The notes below the pieces were generated by a model. That model ran no database searches. It was not told the origin of the DNA and saw nothing but the letters and a program-made list of their open reading frames with translations. A stretch of DNA of 64,000 nt from Stictocephala bisonia (lineage: Eukaryota > Arthropoda > Insecta > Hemiptera > Membracidae), in assembly GCA_035578905.1 (NCBI GenBank), contig JAQJVL010000003.1:9136509-9200508 (forward strand), read 5' to 3'. The translations under genes were made by a program, and so were the position numbers. Below are positions 13,001-25,417 of the stretch, piece after piece; the stretch's first letter is position 1; each line of letters begins with the position of its first letter.

Positions 13001-14690
13001 GTGGGTCTCTACACGATCCCTCTCGTCATTAAACTTTGCACTGAGGTTGACTCATGAGCTATTGGGTATTTTTCAGTGAAATCCCATATCTGATCAATAT
13101 GTGATGAAATGTGTTTCTAAACACTCTATATTACTGAATTAATTGGTTTGACTTGAAAGTAATGGTTGAATTGTAATTATAATTATCATTATCCGCAAAT
13201 TTGCCATTTTTTTTTTTTAATTCATTAAAACATTCTTCTTTTTTTGTTTTTAATGAAAGTTACCAAACTATTTCTTAAAACATTTTCTATTTAATTAATT
13301 ATATGTATAATTAGTGACTTTACTTGCCATATTAACACAGTTATATGGGGTAGATTAGAGGTAAGTCTTGCGTTTTACAATCAATAACGGGTTTTCAACG
13401 TATGTAGTATTGCATGGATTTAAAGTAATGGTTTCCTATATTAACTTAATCAGAAATTAAACCAGTTGAAGTTAAAATGAAGTTGTAGTGTGTGGAAACC
13501 AATTACATGAAGAAAAGTTTTACAAATTACGTGGGATACATTGTGTTTGGATTCGAACGGCTTATTGTTATGTGAGCTAAATTTAAGCAATATTTTAATA
13601 GCCACTGTGTAGTTAGAATGTAATATTTTGATTTTATATCAAATGTTTATATATGGAACTTTTATAAAACAATCATGTATTAACAGAGCGCCTGAAGTGG
13701 GAAGTTCGCACAGTACTTCATAATGCCTTCAGTACTTAACGGTTCGCTGGTTTTCAATTTATCTTTTGTGCCTTAGACTTTTAATGTTTATAATAATTAA
13801 ACTACAGTGAAATTTCTTAAAATATATTCTATATATTTATAACTACTAATTAAATAGTGCTACATTGTTTCTAAATATAAACATTTTAAATTCTTAAAAA
13901 CAATAAAATTCAATATGCTAAATATGGTAATAATAATACCTTTTAATTAAAAAATTCTGATTTTACAAATCAATCGTTAGTGTTATAAGAAAACGGTTCA
14001 ATTAAATGTGGCTATAAAATACTATTAAACAGAATAGTGTACCATTATTGATTTAATTTGACTAAATACTTATTAAATGAATTAATTTTGATGCATCATA
14101 TGAAATACCTATATCATCTCTGCATATGAGTGATCCTCCTAATTTCACTTTAGAACATATCTAGGACATATGCATATAATTAATTTAGGTTAATAACTTA
14201 ATAGTAACGCCAGTTCTTCAAATGCTCATCTCCTACATTATGAAGATACTCTCAGTTATAACCGTATCAGTTTACTTTCAGCAATCAGTTAACCAACCTC
14301 AACATCACAGGTATATATGACCCATAGTTTTTACTAATGGATATTATTGTTACGTTAAACGTGCTATACAATCATATATTTTGTATGTGGATAATTTCGT
14401 TTGACTTGATGACAAATTGCATTCGATTCTATAGAAATTAATGCAACAATCCTATTTATTATTTTCATTCGTTTATATAATATATTTTGTTAATCACGTA
14501 AAAAAGGATTAAATATCAAATTTGAGTGACTTGTTTGAGCTCCCCATTTTGTCATCCCTCATCAGACCAAAAGGCCACTTTGCAGGATTTAGTGATATTT
14601 TGCACTCATCAGCTGTTACATTTCGTATTTCTTTTAAGTAATTTACATTGCGCTTTGTATTTAATAGTTAATTAAACATAACTTAAATTA
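10015..14690. repeat. Segmental repeat copy 1 (P1-Q1)
   Basis: This block is collinear with 18753-24640. Shared landmarks include GTAAAAGATC near its start, the GTATGATxGAAACCA block, AGCCCAAGGAATACATAG, the T-run, the ATTAAACTCAAATTACTACAC block, GTCATGGTTCCGA and GTAACGTTAxxGTGCTATAC near its end. Differences are dominated by scattered 1-5 nt indels, not substitutions. It lacks the hairpins found in the other copies (15008, 19387) and has only one decayed relic of the 37-bp unit near 12055. No credible gene lies inside. Confidence 0.8.
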
Positions 14691-15007
14691 AAATAATGTT
14701 TAGAATTATACAATAAAATATATACAATGATATACAAGCTAAAATTATGTGTGCCCGATCGTAAATTACGTAATTGTTTTTTATTTTTAAATATTCGATC
14801 ATACATATTGAAATTAAAACACGTTACGTTATGAAGCTATTCGGTTAAACATTAAACTCAAATTACTACACAATAATTCCAAAAATGTGCGAGATTCTAT
14901 CTGTATCACTGTTAACTGAAGATGTTTCCGTAACTAGAACGTTTATGAATGCAAAAAAAAATTACTATATGTTGTTTTTAACCGTACTTTGCAAAAAAAC
15001 ATAAGCT

Positions 15008-15100
15008 TATGATATGTATATCATATTTGGAGATTTCCAATGCTTTGAGTAATAAACTCAAAGCATTGGAAAACTCCAAATATTATCTACATATCATGAA
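15008..15100. repeat. Long hairpin inside Q2
   Basis: A roughly 40-bp inverted repeat around the loop AATAA at about 15051-15055 pairs GGAGATTTCCAATGCTTTGA with TCAAAGCATTGGAAAACTCC and continues into ATGATATGTA/TACATATCAT. The same hairpin is present at 20604-20702 in Q3 but absent from the equivalent part of Q1. Confidence 0.85.
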
Positions 15101-15180
15101 CAATCAAATGCTAATTTCAAACAATATAATCTTATTTGCTCCAAGTAATTAAATGTCACATTAATATAGAAAAGTGTTTT

Positions 15181-15533
15181 TCACTACACTACTATGAGTT
15201 CAGCTGTTTTCGTTATGTGTTTACAACCTGCGAAACATCATATTTTCAACAGCTGTCTATTGTTTACTACCGTAAGTAACATTGTTTACAACCGAAAATT
15301 TTCCACAGTCAACAACAGCTGTTTTTAAAACATGTTTCTAATTTAATAAACAGTTAAGATTCCAAAAATGAGTTTTTATTCTGTAGTGTAGTGAAAAGTA
15401 TCGTTCAAAACTCGAGTAAAAGTGTTTTGTATGTTCTCGACCATTTGAAGTGCTCGACAAGTCTCGCACTTCAAACATATGGTCCCGAACGTGCAAAACC
15501 CCACTTTCCACTCTTGTTATGAAATATACTATT
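15181..15533. mobile_element. 353-bp insertion in Q2, probable non-autonomous element
   Basis: Aligning Q2 to Q3 shows an extra segment between GAAAAGTGTTTT and AAATGTATAACAGCTG. It begins TCACTACACTAC. A 15-nt perfect inverted repeat pairs 15178-15192 with 15383-15397. It is richer in CG than its surroundings. A minus-strand 91-codon frame (15338-15613) crosses its right edge; no protein family is recognisable. Presence/absence between near-identical copies supports recent insertion, or deletion from Q3. Confidence 0.6.
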
Positions 15534-16110
15534 AAATGTATAACAGCTGATTGTGGTATTACCGGACATCTGATATCGAACAGAAAACAAATTTCGTCAT
15601 CAATAGGCAACATTGTTCTTACTTAGATTTCTGTACAACCATGGAATGTGATATTGACAGGCCTCAAATTGTCCATAATTATAAATATGCAAATTATCTA
15701 TGGTCTAAATGCTCTTAAATCAGCTACATAAGGAATGTTAAGAAGATAATTAAACACAATTAAATTGAAATAAGGGTTGTTTCAGTTTTTATTCGTTCGA
15801 GAAGTGAAGGTATGCAAGATTTGAAAATGACTGACACTCATTATTAAAAAACATAACTTACGAACCATAATTTTTCTTATTCTGTATTCCTATCATTGAC
15901 AAATATAAAACAAGCTGTTCTTCATATATATATGTAGTTAGATTTTGTTTTTTATAAAAAATAGAACAATTAATTTTTTAAATCTTCTTATTATTGAGCA
16001 CTGTTAAGTAGGAAAGCACACTTGCCAGTGCCTCAGTTTATTTAATATGCAATAAATATGTTTGCACGGTGGATTTAAAAATCAAATTAACGTTCATATT
16101 AATACAAATA

Positions 16111-16776
16111 TACGAGTGGCGTATGGTAGACTAGTAGTTAGTTAATATACGAGTGGCGTATGGTAGACTAGTAGTTAGTTAATATACGAGTGGCGTATGG
16201 TAGACTAGTAGTTAGTTAATATACGAGTGGCGTATGGTAGACTAGTAGTTAGTTAATATACGAGTGGCGTATGGTAGACTAGTAGTTAGTTAATATACGA
16301 GTGGCGTATGGTAGACTAGTAGTTAGTTAATATACGAGTGGCGTATGGTAGACTAGTAGTTAGTTAATATACGAGTGGCGTATGGTAGACTAGTAGTTAG
16401 TTAATATACGAGTGGCGTATGGTAGACTAGTAGTTAGTTAATATACGAGTGGCGTATGGTAGACTAGTAGTTAGTTAATATACGAGTGGCGTATGGTAGA
16501 CTAGTAGTTAGTTAATATACGAGTGGCGTATGGTAGACTAGTAGTTAGTTAATATACGAGTGGCGTATGGTAGACTAGTAGTTAGTTAATATACGAGTGG
16601 CGTATGGTAGACTAGTAGTTAGTTAATATACGAGTGGCGTATGGTAGACTAGTATTTAGTTAATATACGAGTGGCGTATGGTAGACTAGTAGTTAGTTAA
16701 TATACGAGTGGCGTATGGTAGACTAGTAGTTAGTTAATATACGAGTGGCGTATGGTAGACTAGTAGTTAATTAAGT
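16111..16776. repeat. 37-bp VNTR, 18 near-identical units
   Basis: The unit starts TACGAGTGGCGTATGGTAGA and repeats every 37 bp exactly from 16111 to 16740, giving 18 units. Only one internal base variant is evident, near 16655. The paralogous copy Q3 has a single unit at about 21358, so the array expanded after the Q2/Q3 duplication. Confidence 0.97.
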
Positions 16777-19386
16777 GAAAGTTATAAGTCTAGCAAGTTG
16801 ATTCAAATTAGGCTACATATTTAAAACTTTTGTTTTGATCATAGATCAATAAATATTACTTTTTCACTTACAAATTACGTAGCCCGATTATATTAACAAT
16901 GTTTATATTTGTAATATAAATTACTGAATCCTTAAAACATTTAAAACATCACATTTAAGGTTGTAGAATTTATTCTTTATCCTACAAAATAAAGAATAAA
17001 TTAACCTGTTCTAATACGAGTAATTTAATAGTTTTCTGAGAAAACTCGCCTTTTTATTAAACCTATTCATTTAACACGTACATAAACGATACTAAACTTA
17101 TATAACAGATGTAAACTTCTAAACAAAAGTTATATAAGTTTCATACAAGTTCACTTGAACTTGTTTAAGAAGAATGCTGTTAATATTGAGATTTTAAAAA
17201 GAATATGAGGTATTTAAAAAAAATCTTTCCATACGAAGAACAATTCATTTGTACAGAATACGTGAACAAAACATGTAATTATTTTACATTTTTTATCTCA
17301 AATAATAGTCAAAATTATTTACCTATATTTTCATTAATTTCAAAAGAATGCCAACTTGTCATAAATCGTGTACTTCAATATCATAAAAAATGTATTTTGA
17401 AATTTTTCATACATTTAAATTATCAATTTTTCTGGCTTAGTATAAAAAATTCAACGTGAATAATTTTCGTAACACATTTTAAATCGAAACTGTAAATCTA
17501 ACATATGATGAGAAGTAAATCCCTTGTAACTTTTAACAATTAATAAACGTCATGGTTCCGACGTGGACACTGTACAATGTACAAAACTATGACGGAAGTA
17601 AAATGCACTATTTAATATCATATTTACGTTGGTATCTTGATATTAAAACGATCAGAATACGGATGGATATTAGCTTTCAAACACTTTTTTCTGAAACTGA
17701 TTCGTTATCTTTTACAATGAATAACTATTAGAGATTATATTACACAGAATATTTTGTATTTATTTAGACATATTCAGTTTAAAAGGAATTTAACCAGCCT
17801 TGTAACTTATTATACATTTTTCATTTGCTTATAAACTTCACAAACACTCATTTTTCATACAAGATTAATGCAATTTGTACTGCACAAACTGGCCTTTATA
17901 CTAATTTAAAATTCCAAACCAATTTTCTGTGGCCTCCTATATTTCCCAACTCGGCCATCTCTCACTCACTACGTCATTAATCTTGTGCCAACCTGAGGTG
18001 TGACGTCATGGAGCTTTATTGGGTATTTTGTCAGAGGGGGTTGAAATCCCACTAAATCTGATCCAACTAATGTGTCTGAAATGTGTGTCTTTCTAAAAAC
18101 ATCTATATACGTGGAGATAATTGGTTGATCTTGAAAGTAAGTGGTTGAATTGTAATTAATATACTTTATTGTGGCTTACTACACGCAACAAAATCATAAT
18201 GCCCATTTTATTTTCTCATTTAACTTTGACAATATAAAAAAGTTTCACATATATTTTCTTGTGTTATTAAATAAATGTTACCAAAACGGTATTTTTATAA
18301 ACATTTTTTATTTTTAATTAATTTATTATGTAATCAAATTTAGTGAGTTGTCAGCCCTTGAACACAAAAATCATTAACACAGCTTATAGAGGGTAATAAT
18401 TAGGAGGAGATAAAGCACTTGCTTTGGTAGTTGCTCAATAAGTTTTCAACTAATGTAGTTATTGCAGGAAATTTAAAGTAACTGTTTTCCTTACTCATAA
18501 CTTAACAAACCAAAATTAGAAACCCAGTGAGGAAGTCTAGAAGGATGAAGTTGTAGTGGTTGGAAAGAAATTACATAAAGATAATAAAGTTTTAAATATT
18601 ATATGCTGGGTAAGGTACTAGTTGTGATTTGGATGTAAGCCAACAACTTGTAGTATATGAATGAATAGAGCTAACATTGGTAAGGCATATGTAAAGCCAT
18701 GTGTAGTTGAATGTAATATTTTCATTTTGTTCGTGAGAATTGTGGGTTTTATACGACATTCCCTGGTTTAATATTGTAAAAGATCTAACATCCTCAATAT
18801 TACAATTACCAATGTTTACATTCCAACAGCTGTTAATCTGTTTGGAAATCATTATTCAGATTTGACCAGCTGTTATTTTTCGATTCATTAAATCTCTCTT
18901 TTTTTATTCTTATGGCAGAAACAAATAGTTCTTCAGGGTGAACATTTTCCGTGCCCTTCAGGGTGAAAATATTGAAGACCTTATTGCCTAATTACGAACA
19001 GTTATATTGGCCAAGTAGTAAGGTAGGAGTTGCGTTTACAAAAAAAACGGGGTTTTCACGTATTATATGTAATGATTTGAAAGCAGGGTCAGGATATTAT
19101 TGTTTATTCCTGATTTAATTATCCAGTTGTTAGTTACCTAAATAAATGAGGTATGATAGAAACCACTGTAACATGCAGAAAACCTTACTTCAAATACGAC
19201 TGCATCTGTTACTGGCAATCGACGGCTATCTTTAGCGTCCTAAGTACGACAATATTTACTTCCACCTGTTGGTTAAGAAAAGATGATTCTGTTAAATATC
19301 AATAATAACTCATGAACTTTCTATAAAACACAATCATTACATCAGAAGGGGAGTCAAGCATTTCATAATACTTCGTGTGCTGTTCA

Positions 19387-19427
19387 AGTCTAAGGTTTCC
19401 AAATTTGAACTTTGGAAACCTTAGACT
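19387..19427. repeat. Perfect 17-bp hairpin in P3
   Basis: AGTCTAAGGTTTCCAAA (19387-19403) is followed by a 7-nt loop and its exact reverse complement (19411-19427). The corresponding part of P1 lacks it. Confidence 0.9.
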
Positions 19428-20096
19428 AAGCTAGGAATGTGTATATAGCTAAATTTAACAATTATACATTTTAATGTACCTGAATACGATATGTTGAACG
19501 TTTGTAATCTAAAAGTGCCGCAACAACTGGTACTGAGATTATAAAACTAAATTATCGTTAGATAAAATAAAATTACAAGTAGCCCAAAGGAATACATAGT
19601 AACATTTTAAGTGCTAAAAAAATCCTGAGATACAAAAACGTATATATTATTAAGAAAAAACGTTTCATTAAAGTTGTCCTGTTCAACCTATGAAACAGGA
19701 ATAGTGTGACCATTACTGAAAATTAATTGACAAACTGTCATAACATGACATAAGGTTTCTGAATGCATTCAAAATGGACAATAACCTCATATATATATAC
19801 AGATATGGCTCTTAATTTATTTATATACATAAAAAGGAAATAATAATAATAATAATTTAGGTTAAAACGTTTAATAGGTTACGCCGGTTTCAAAGCAGTC
19901 CACATTATGGATATACTCCATAATATCCTTCAGTACTTCCTTCACCAATGTAACCAACCCTTAATACAACTGGAAATGACCCATTAGTTGTTAACAATTG
20001 ATAATGTATTGTGTATTGAACCTGTAAAATAACATATTTGGCCTATTTATAATTCTCTTTGGCCTTTAGTCAATTATAATTCAAACAACATTCTTA

Positions 20097-20123
20097 TTTT
20101 TTTTTTTTTTTTTTTTTTTTTTT
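20097..20123. repeat. T27 homopolymer
   Basis: Uninterrupted run of 27 T. A shorter interrupted T-run is at the corresponding position in P1 (near 11050-11077). Confidence 0.95.
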
Positions 20124-20603
20124 CCTTACTGACGATAACCAAATTGATTCACATGATCAAATTGATCATTTTATTTATTTTATTCCTTTAAGAAAATGGC
20201 GTATTCTGGTCTAACGTATGTGTTACCAATTGGTTCCTTTTTCAAATTACTTTATTTGCGTGGATGTGAAAGTATTAACAAAACTCAAATTAAAATAAAG
20301 TATTTGATATACTACAATAAAATATATACAATGATATACAAGCTACAATTATGTGTGCCCGATCGTAAATTACGTAATTGTTTTTTATTTTTAAATATTC
20401 GATCATACATATTGAAATTAAAACACGTTACGTTATGAAGCTATTCGGTTAAACATTAAACTCAAATTACTACACAATAATTCCAAAAATGTGCGAGATT
20501 CTATCTGTATCACTGTTAACTGAAGATGTTTCCGTAACTAGAACGTTTATGAATACAAAAAAATTTACCATATGTTGTTTTTAACCATACTTTGCAACAA
20601 AAC

Positions 20604-20702
20604 ATAAGCTTATGATATATATATCATATTTGGAGATTTCCAATGCTTTGAGTAAGAAACTCAAGGCATTGGAAATCTCCAAATATTATCTACATATCAT
20701 GA
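20604..20702. repeat. Hairpin, paralogue of 15008-15100
   Basis: Same stem in Q3, with the loop region changed from AATAA to AAGAA and a few arm substitutions. Confidence 0.85.
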
Positions 20703-23700
20703 ACAATCCAATGCTAATTTCAAACAACATAAGCTTATTTGCTCCAGGTAATTAAATGTCATATTAATATAGAAAAGTGTTTTAAATGTATAACAGCTGA
20801 TTGTGGTATTACCGCAGATCTGATATCGAACAGAAAACAAGTTTCGTCATCAAAAAGCAACAATGTTCTTACTTAGATTACTGTACAAACATGGGAGGTG
20901 ATTTTGACAGAGCTCAAATTGTCCATAATTATAGATATGCAAAGATGCAAAAAGAGCCTAAATGCTCTTAAATCAGTTACGTAAGGAATGTTAAGAAGAT
21001 AATTAAACACAATTAAATTGAAATAAGGGTTGTTTCAGTTTTTCTTCGTTCGAGAAGTGAAGGTATGCAAGAGTTGAAAATGACTGACACTCATTATTAA
21101 AAAACATAATTTACGAACCATAATTTTTCTTATTCTGTATTCCTATCATTGACAAATCTAAAACACGCTATTCTTCATATATATGCAGTTAGATTTTTTT
21201 AAATAAAAAACAGAACGATTAATTTTTTAAATATTCTTATTTTTGGCACTTTTAAGTAGGAAAGCACACTTGCCAGTGCCTCAGTTTATTTAATATGCAA
21301 TAAATATATTTGCACAGTGAATTTAAAAATCAAATTAACGTTCCTATTAATACAAATATACGAGTGGCGTATGGTAGACTAGTAGTTAATTAAGTGAAAG
21401 TTATAAGTCTAGCAAGTTGATTCAAATTAGGCTACATATTTAAGACTTTTGTTTTGATCATAAATCAATAAATATTACTTTTTCACTTACAAATTACGTA
21501 GCCCGATTATATTAACAATGTTTATATTTGTAATATAAATTACTGAATCCTTAAAACATTTAAAACATCATATTTAAGGTGATGATCAATATAACATTTC
21601 CTCTACTACAAAATAAAGGATAAATTAACCTGTTCTAATAATTTAATACTTTTCTGAGAAAACTCGCCTTTTTGTTAAACCTATTCATTTAACACGTACA
21701 TAAACGATACTAAACTTATATAACAGATGTAAACTTCTAAACAAAAGTAATCAAAAGTTTCATACAAGTTCATTTGAAATCGTTTAAAAAGAATGCTGTT
21801 AATATTGAGATTTTAAAAAGAATACGAAGTATTTTAAGAAAATCATTCTATACGAAGAACAATTGGTTTGTACAGAATACGTGAACAAAACATGTAATTA
21901 TTTTACATTTTTAATCTCAAATAATAGTCAGAATTAATTACCTATATTTTCATTAATTTCAAAAGAATGCCAACTTGTCATAAATCGTGTACTTCAATAT
22001 CTTAAAAAATGTATTTTGAAATTTTTCATACATTTAAATTAGAAATTTTTCTGGCTTAGTATAAAAAATTCAAAGTGAATAATTTTCGTAACACATTTTA
22101 AATCGAAACTGTAAATCTAACATATGATGAGAAGTAAATCCCCTGTAACTTTTAACAATTAATAAACGTCATGGTTCCGACGTGGACACTGTACATTGTA
22201 CAAAACTATGACGGAAGTAAAATGCACTATTTAATATCATATTTACATTGGTATCTTGATATTAAAACGATCAGAATACGGATGGATATTAGCTTTCAAA
22301 CACTTTTTTCTGAAACTGATTCGTTATCTTTTACAATGAATAACTATTAGAGATTATATTACACAGAATATTTTGTATTTATTTAGACATATTCAGTTTA
22401 AAATGAATTTAACCAGCCTTGTAACTTATTATACATTTTTCATTTGCTTATAAACTTCACAAACACTCATTTTTCATACAAGATTAATGCAATTTGTACT
22501 GAACAAACTGGCCTTTATACTAATTTAAAATTCCAAACCAATTTTCTGTGGGCTCCTATATTTCCCAACTCGGCCATCTCTCACTCACTACGTCATTAAT
22601 CTTGTGCCAACCTGAGGTGTGACGTCATGGAGCTTTATTGGGTATTTTGTCAGAGGGGGTTGAAATCCCACTAAATCTGATCCAACTACTGTGTCTGAAA
22701 TGTGTGTCTTTCTAAAAACATCTATATACGTGGAGATAATTGGTTGATCTTGAAAGTAAGTGGTTGAATTGTAATTAATATACTTTATTATGGCTTACTA
22801 CACGCAACAAAATCATAATGCCCATTTTATTTTCTCATTTAACTTTGACAATATAAAACATTTTCACATATATTTTCTTGTGTTATTAAATAAATGTTAC
22901 CAAAACGGTATTTTTATAAACATTTTTTATTTTTAATTAATTTATTATGTAATCAAATTTAGTGATTTGTCAGCCCTTGAACACAAAAATCACTTAACAC
23001 AGATTATAGAGGGTAATGATTAGGAGGAGATAAAGCACTTGCTTTGGTCATTGCTCAATAAGTTTTCAACTAATGTAGTTATTGCAGGAAATTTAAAGTA
23101 ACTGTTTTCCTTACTCATAACTTAACAAAGCAAAATTAGAAACCCAGTGGGGAAGTCTAGAAGGATGAAGTTGTAGTGGTTGGAAAGAAATTACATAAAG
23201 ATAATAAAGTTTTAAATATTATATGCTGGGTAAGGTACTAGTTGTGATTTGGATGTACGCCAACAACTTGTTGTATATGAATGTATAGAGATAACATGTG
23301 TCATATGTAAAGCCTTGTGTAGTTGAATGTAATATTTTGATTTTATTCGTGAGAATTGTGGGTTTTATATATGTGTAGTGAATTTATATCAGAACAATGC
23401 AGTGTATGTGGAGGACGGAGAGCGCCTGCAAGTGGTGAACGCAATTCGGCTACAGTACTCATATTGCCTATGCGAAGTACTTAACGGCGCTCTCGCTGGT
23501 TTTTATTTTTATCGTTTTGTCTTTAGTACTTTTAATGTTTTATAATATACACACTACAGTGAAATATTTCTTAAAAATATTATTCTATATATTTATAACT
23601 ACTACGACCGATATTAAACTATTGCTTACATATTTACTTCACTATAAACATTTTAAAATCTTTATAACCAATATAAATCTAATTGTAAAAATAATGGTAA

Positions 23701-23859
23701 TAAATAATATCCTTTATAAATATAATTTTTATTTGTACAGTATTCAATTGTAGTGTTAAGTAACGGTACAATTCAAAATGTTGCTATAAAAATTACTTAT
23801 TAACCACACATAGACGTAAGTTGATTTTTTATACTAAATACATTATGGTAAAATATTAA

Positions 23860-24215
23860 TCTTATGATCACTCATGTAATACGATAATCAGTCTCTCTGC
23901 TACTGAGTGATCCTCCCACTCACCCTTAGAACATACTCTTGCCTGCACGATATGTCTCATACTAAGGTTATTTAGTTACCTAATCATGCAATCCAAACGT
24001 CAGTCTTTCTTCTATTAATTGCCTCCAATCCTCCCTTAGGACGTACATGACTGCACGATACGTCTCCAGTTATAACCGTATAGTTTACATTATCATGCAA
24101 TACAATTACACATTACTCTCACCCACTCACAGGACTTACGTTATATGACTGCACGATACGTCTCTTACTATGGATATTTAGTTACGTTATCGTGCTATAC
24201 AATCATCAGTATTTC
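23860..24215. repeat. Degenerate ~100-bp tandem repeat
   Basis: The phrase GCACGATAxGTCTC recurs at about 23945, 24053 and 24153, each followed by ATAACCGTAT/GGTTATTTAG-type sequence and an ATCATGCAAT/ATCGTGCTAT block. This gives three to four units of about 100-108 bp. A 68-codon frame at 24145 lies within and beyond it and is not called. Confidence 0.65.
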
Positions 24216-24407
24216 TAGTACTGATGGCAATTTCGATTATGATACTTGGATGACAGTTGGCATTTCGCATTCCTATAGAAATTATAATGCAACACAATCC
24301 CTATTTAGTATATTTCATCGGTGCAATATAAATATTTTGTTAATCACGTAAAAGTAAGGGTTAAATAGTCAAATTTGAGTGAGGCTTGTCTCTGCAGTGA
24401 CGTATAC

Positions 24408-24472
24408 GCCAGCCCCTCTCTCCCCCTCTCAAACCCTCCCACCACTCTCTCTCACCCTCCCTCCACCCCTCC
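24408..24472. repeat. Polypyrimidine tract, about 65 nt
   Basis: Almost pure C/T with CCCTC and CTCT repeats, unusual in this AT-rich window. It can in principle form triplex (H-DNA). It is absent from the matching position in Q1 (14540-14570). Confidence 0.8.
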
Positions 24473-24640
24473 GATTTCCATCACCACCAAGGCCACTTGC
24501 AGTTGATTTGTGATATTTGCTGCACTCCAAATCAGCTGTAGTCTTTTCACGTATTTCTTTTACAGTCAATTTACATTGTACGCCTTTGTATTTCTAATAG
24601 TATAAATTATAACTTGACTGAAGTTAAATTAAAAAATGTT

Positions 24641-24739
24641 TCAGACATTATTAAAAAAAATATTGTTATAAGAATAGTATAATGATTACAATAGAATATT
24701 ATGAATATATTTAAAATATTTATTCTATTTAATGTCTGA
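24641..24739. repeat. Short inverted repeat at the segmental-repeat edge
   Basis: TCAGACATTA (24641-24650) and its exact reverse complement (24730-24739) flank a 79-bp AT-rich loop just where homology between Q1 and Q3 ends. Confidence 0.6.
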
Positions 24740-25065
24740 GAAAAATATTTCAATTTATAAAAATCAAAAACATTTTTCCATTGGCTCTGAGATATTAAAG
24801 TCCTACATATAGCCCATAAGGTTTTTAATTAAATGCTGCTTCTTGCACAGAGCTATTAACAGAATAAATTTGTAATATTTTCGCATGGAAAATGTTTTTT
24901 ACATTTGTAAAGATACTAATCTAAGTGTAAATGTAAATTATAAGGCAAGACTAAATACGACGAATGCAATCATAATATGAAAACATGAAAAGGTGGGAAA
25001 GGTGATTATTTATGTATTCAAGACATTGTAATTAAAGAAATCAGGTGTCTGGATGTTCAATATTA

Positions 25066-25417
25066 CACAGTATAAAACACCCAGTAGCGACATTCCTATT
25101 GCATTGCTGAGGGACTAGTGCGACGCTAGCGATCCTAATAGCAGGAGCATAAACTATACCCTAATACCGTTGTTTTGAATAATAAATTGTGTCTTGCAAA
25201 TAATTTGAATAATATCAATAGAAAAATTGTCATGTCGGATTTTTCATTAATATCCGAATGAATTAATATTATAGTAAAATAGACATTTACTAATAACAGC
25301 TGTGGATGTAAATAATACAGAAATACGCGCTTCTCGCTCCCGTCACTACGAGCGTTAGTGCCGTGCTTGTCACAAATTTTATATACGGAGTGTCGCTACT
25401 GGGTGTTTCATACTGTG
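25066..25417. mobile_element. 352-bp DNA transposon (MITE) with CACAG ends
   Basis: Terminal inverted repeats of about 31 bp begin CACAGTAT(A/G)AAACACCCAG and end in the complementary CTGTG. The element is flanked on both sides by ATATTA (25060-25065 and 25418-25423), a 6-bp target-site duplication. It has no coding capacity. The internal motif GCTAGCGATCCTA also occurs in the related element at 52536-52753. The superfamily is not established. The heptamer-like start resembles Transib/RAG ends (CACAGTG), but those make 5-bp duplications. Confidence 0.85.

Larger units (their letters stand above)
14708..18752. repeat. Segmental repeat copy 2 (Q2 only)
   Basis: From about 14708 the sequence is nearly identical to 20320-23370 and ends abruptly after GTGGGTTTTATA at about 18752, where P-type sequence begins. 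Relative to Q3 it carries a 353-bp insertion (15181-15533) and an 18-copy expansion of the 37-bp unit (16111-16776). An 84-codon AT-rich frame (17205-17459) is broken in Q3 and is not supported as coding. A CRE (TGACGTCA) lies near 18001, also present in Q3 near 22620. Confidence 0.88.
18753..24640. repeat. Segmental repeat copy 3 (P3-Q3)
   Basis: P-type sequence (18753-20310) corresponds to 10015-11220 and Q-type sequence (20320-24640) to 11220-14690. The Q part is also almost identical to Q2. P3 is longer than P1 by many small insertions. Open frames at 20196, 23517 and 24145 are short, AT-rich, not conserved between copies and not called. Confidence 0.85.

Noticed and set aside
17205..17459. 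84-codon plus-strand frame in Q2
   Set aside because: The near-identical Q3 copy has disrupting changes and the composition is AT-driven.
25066..25417. Firm assignment to Transib/RAG because ends start CACAGT
   Set aside because: Target duplications look like 6 bp, not 5, and no transposase is present; resemblance of a 7-mer is not enough.
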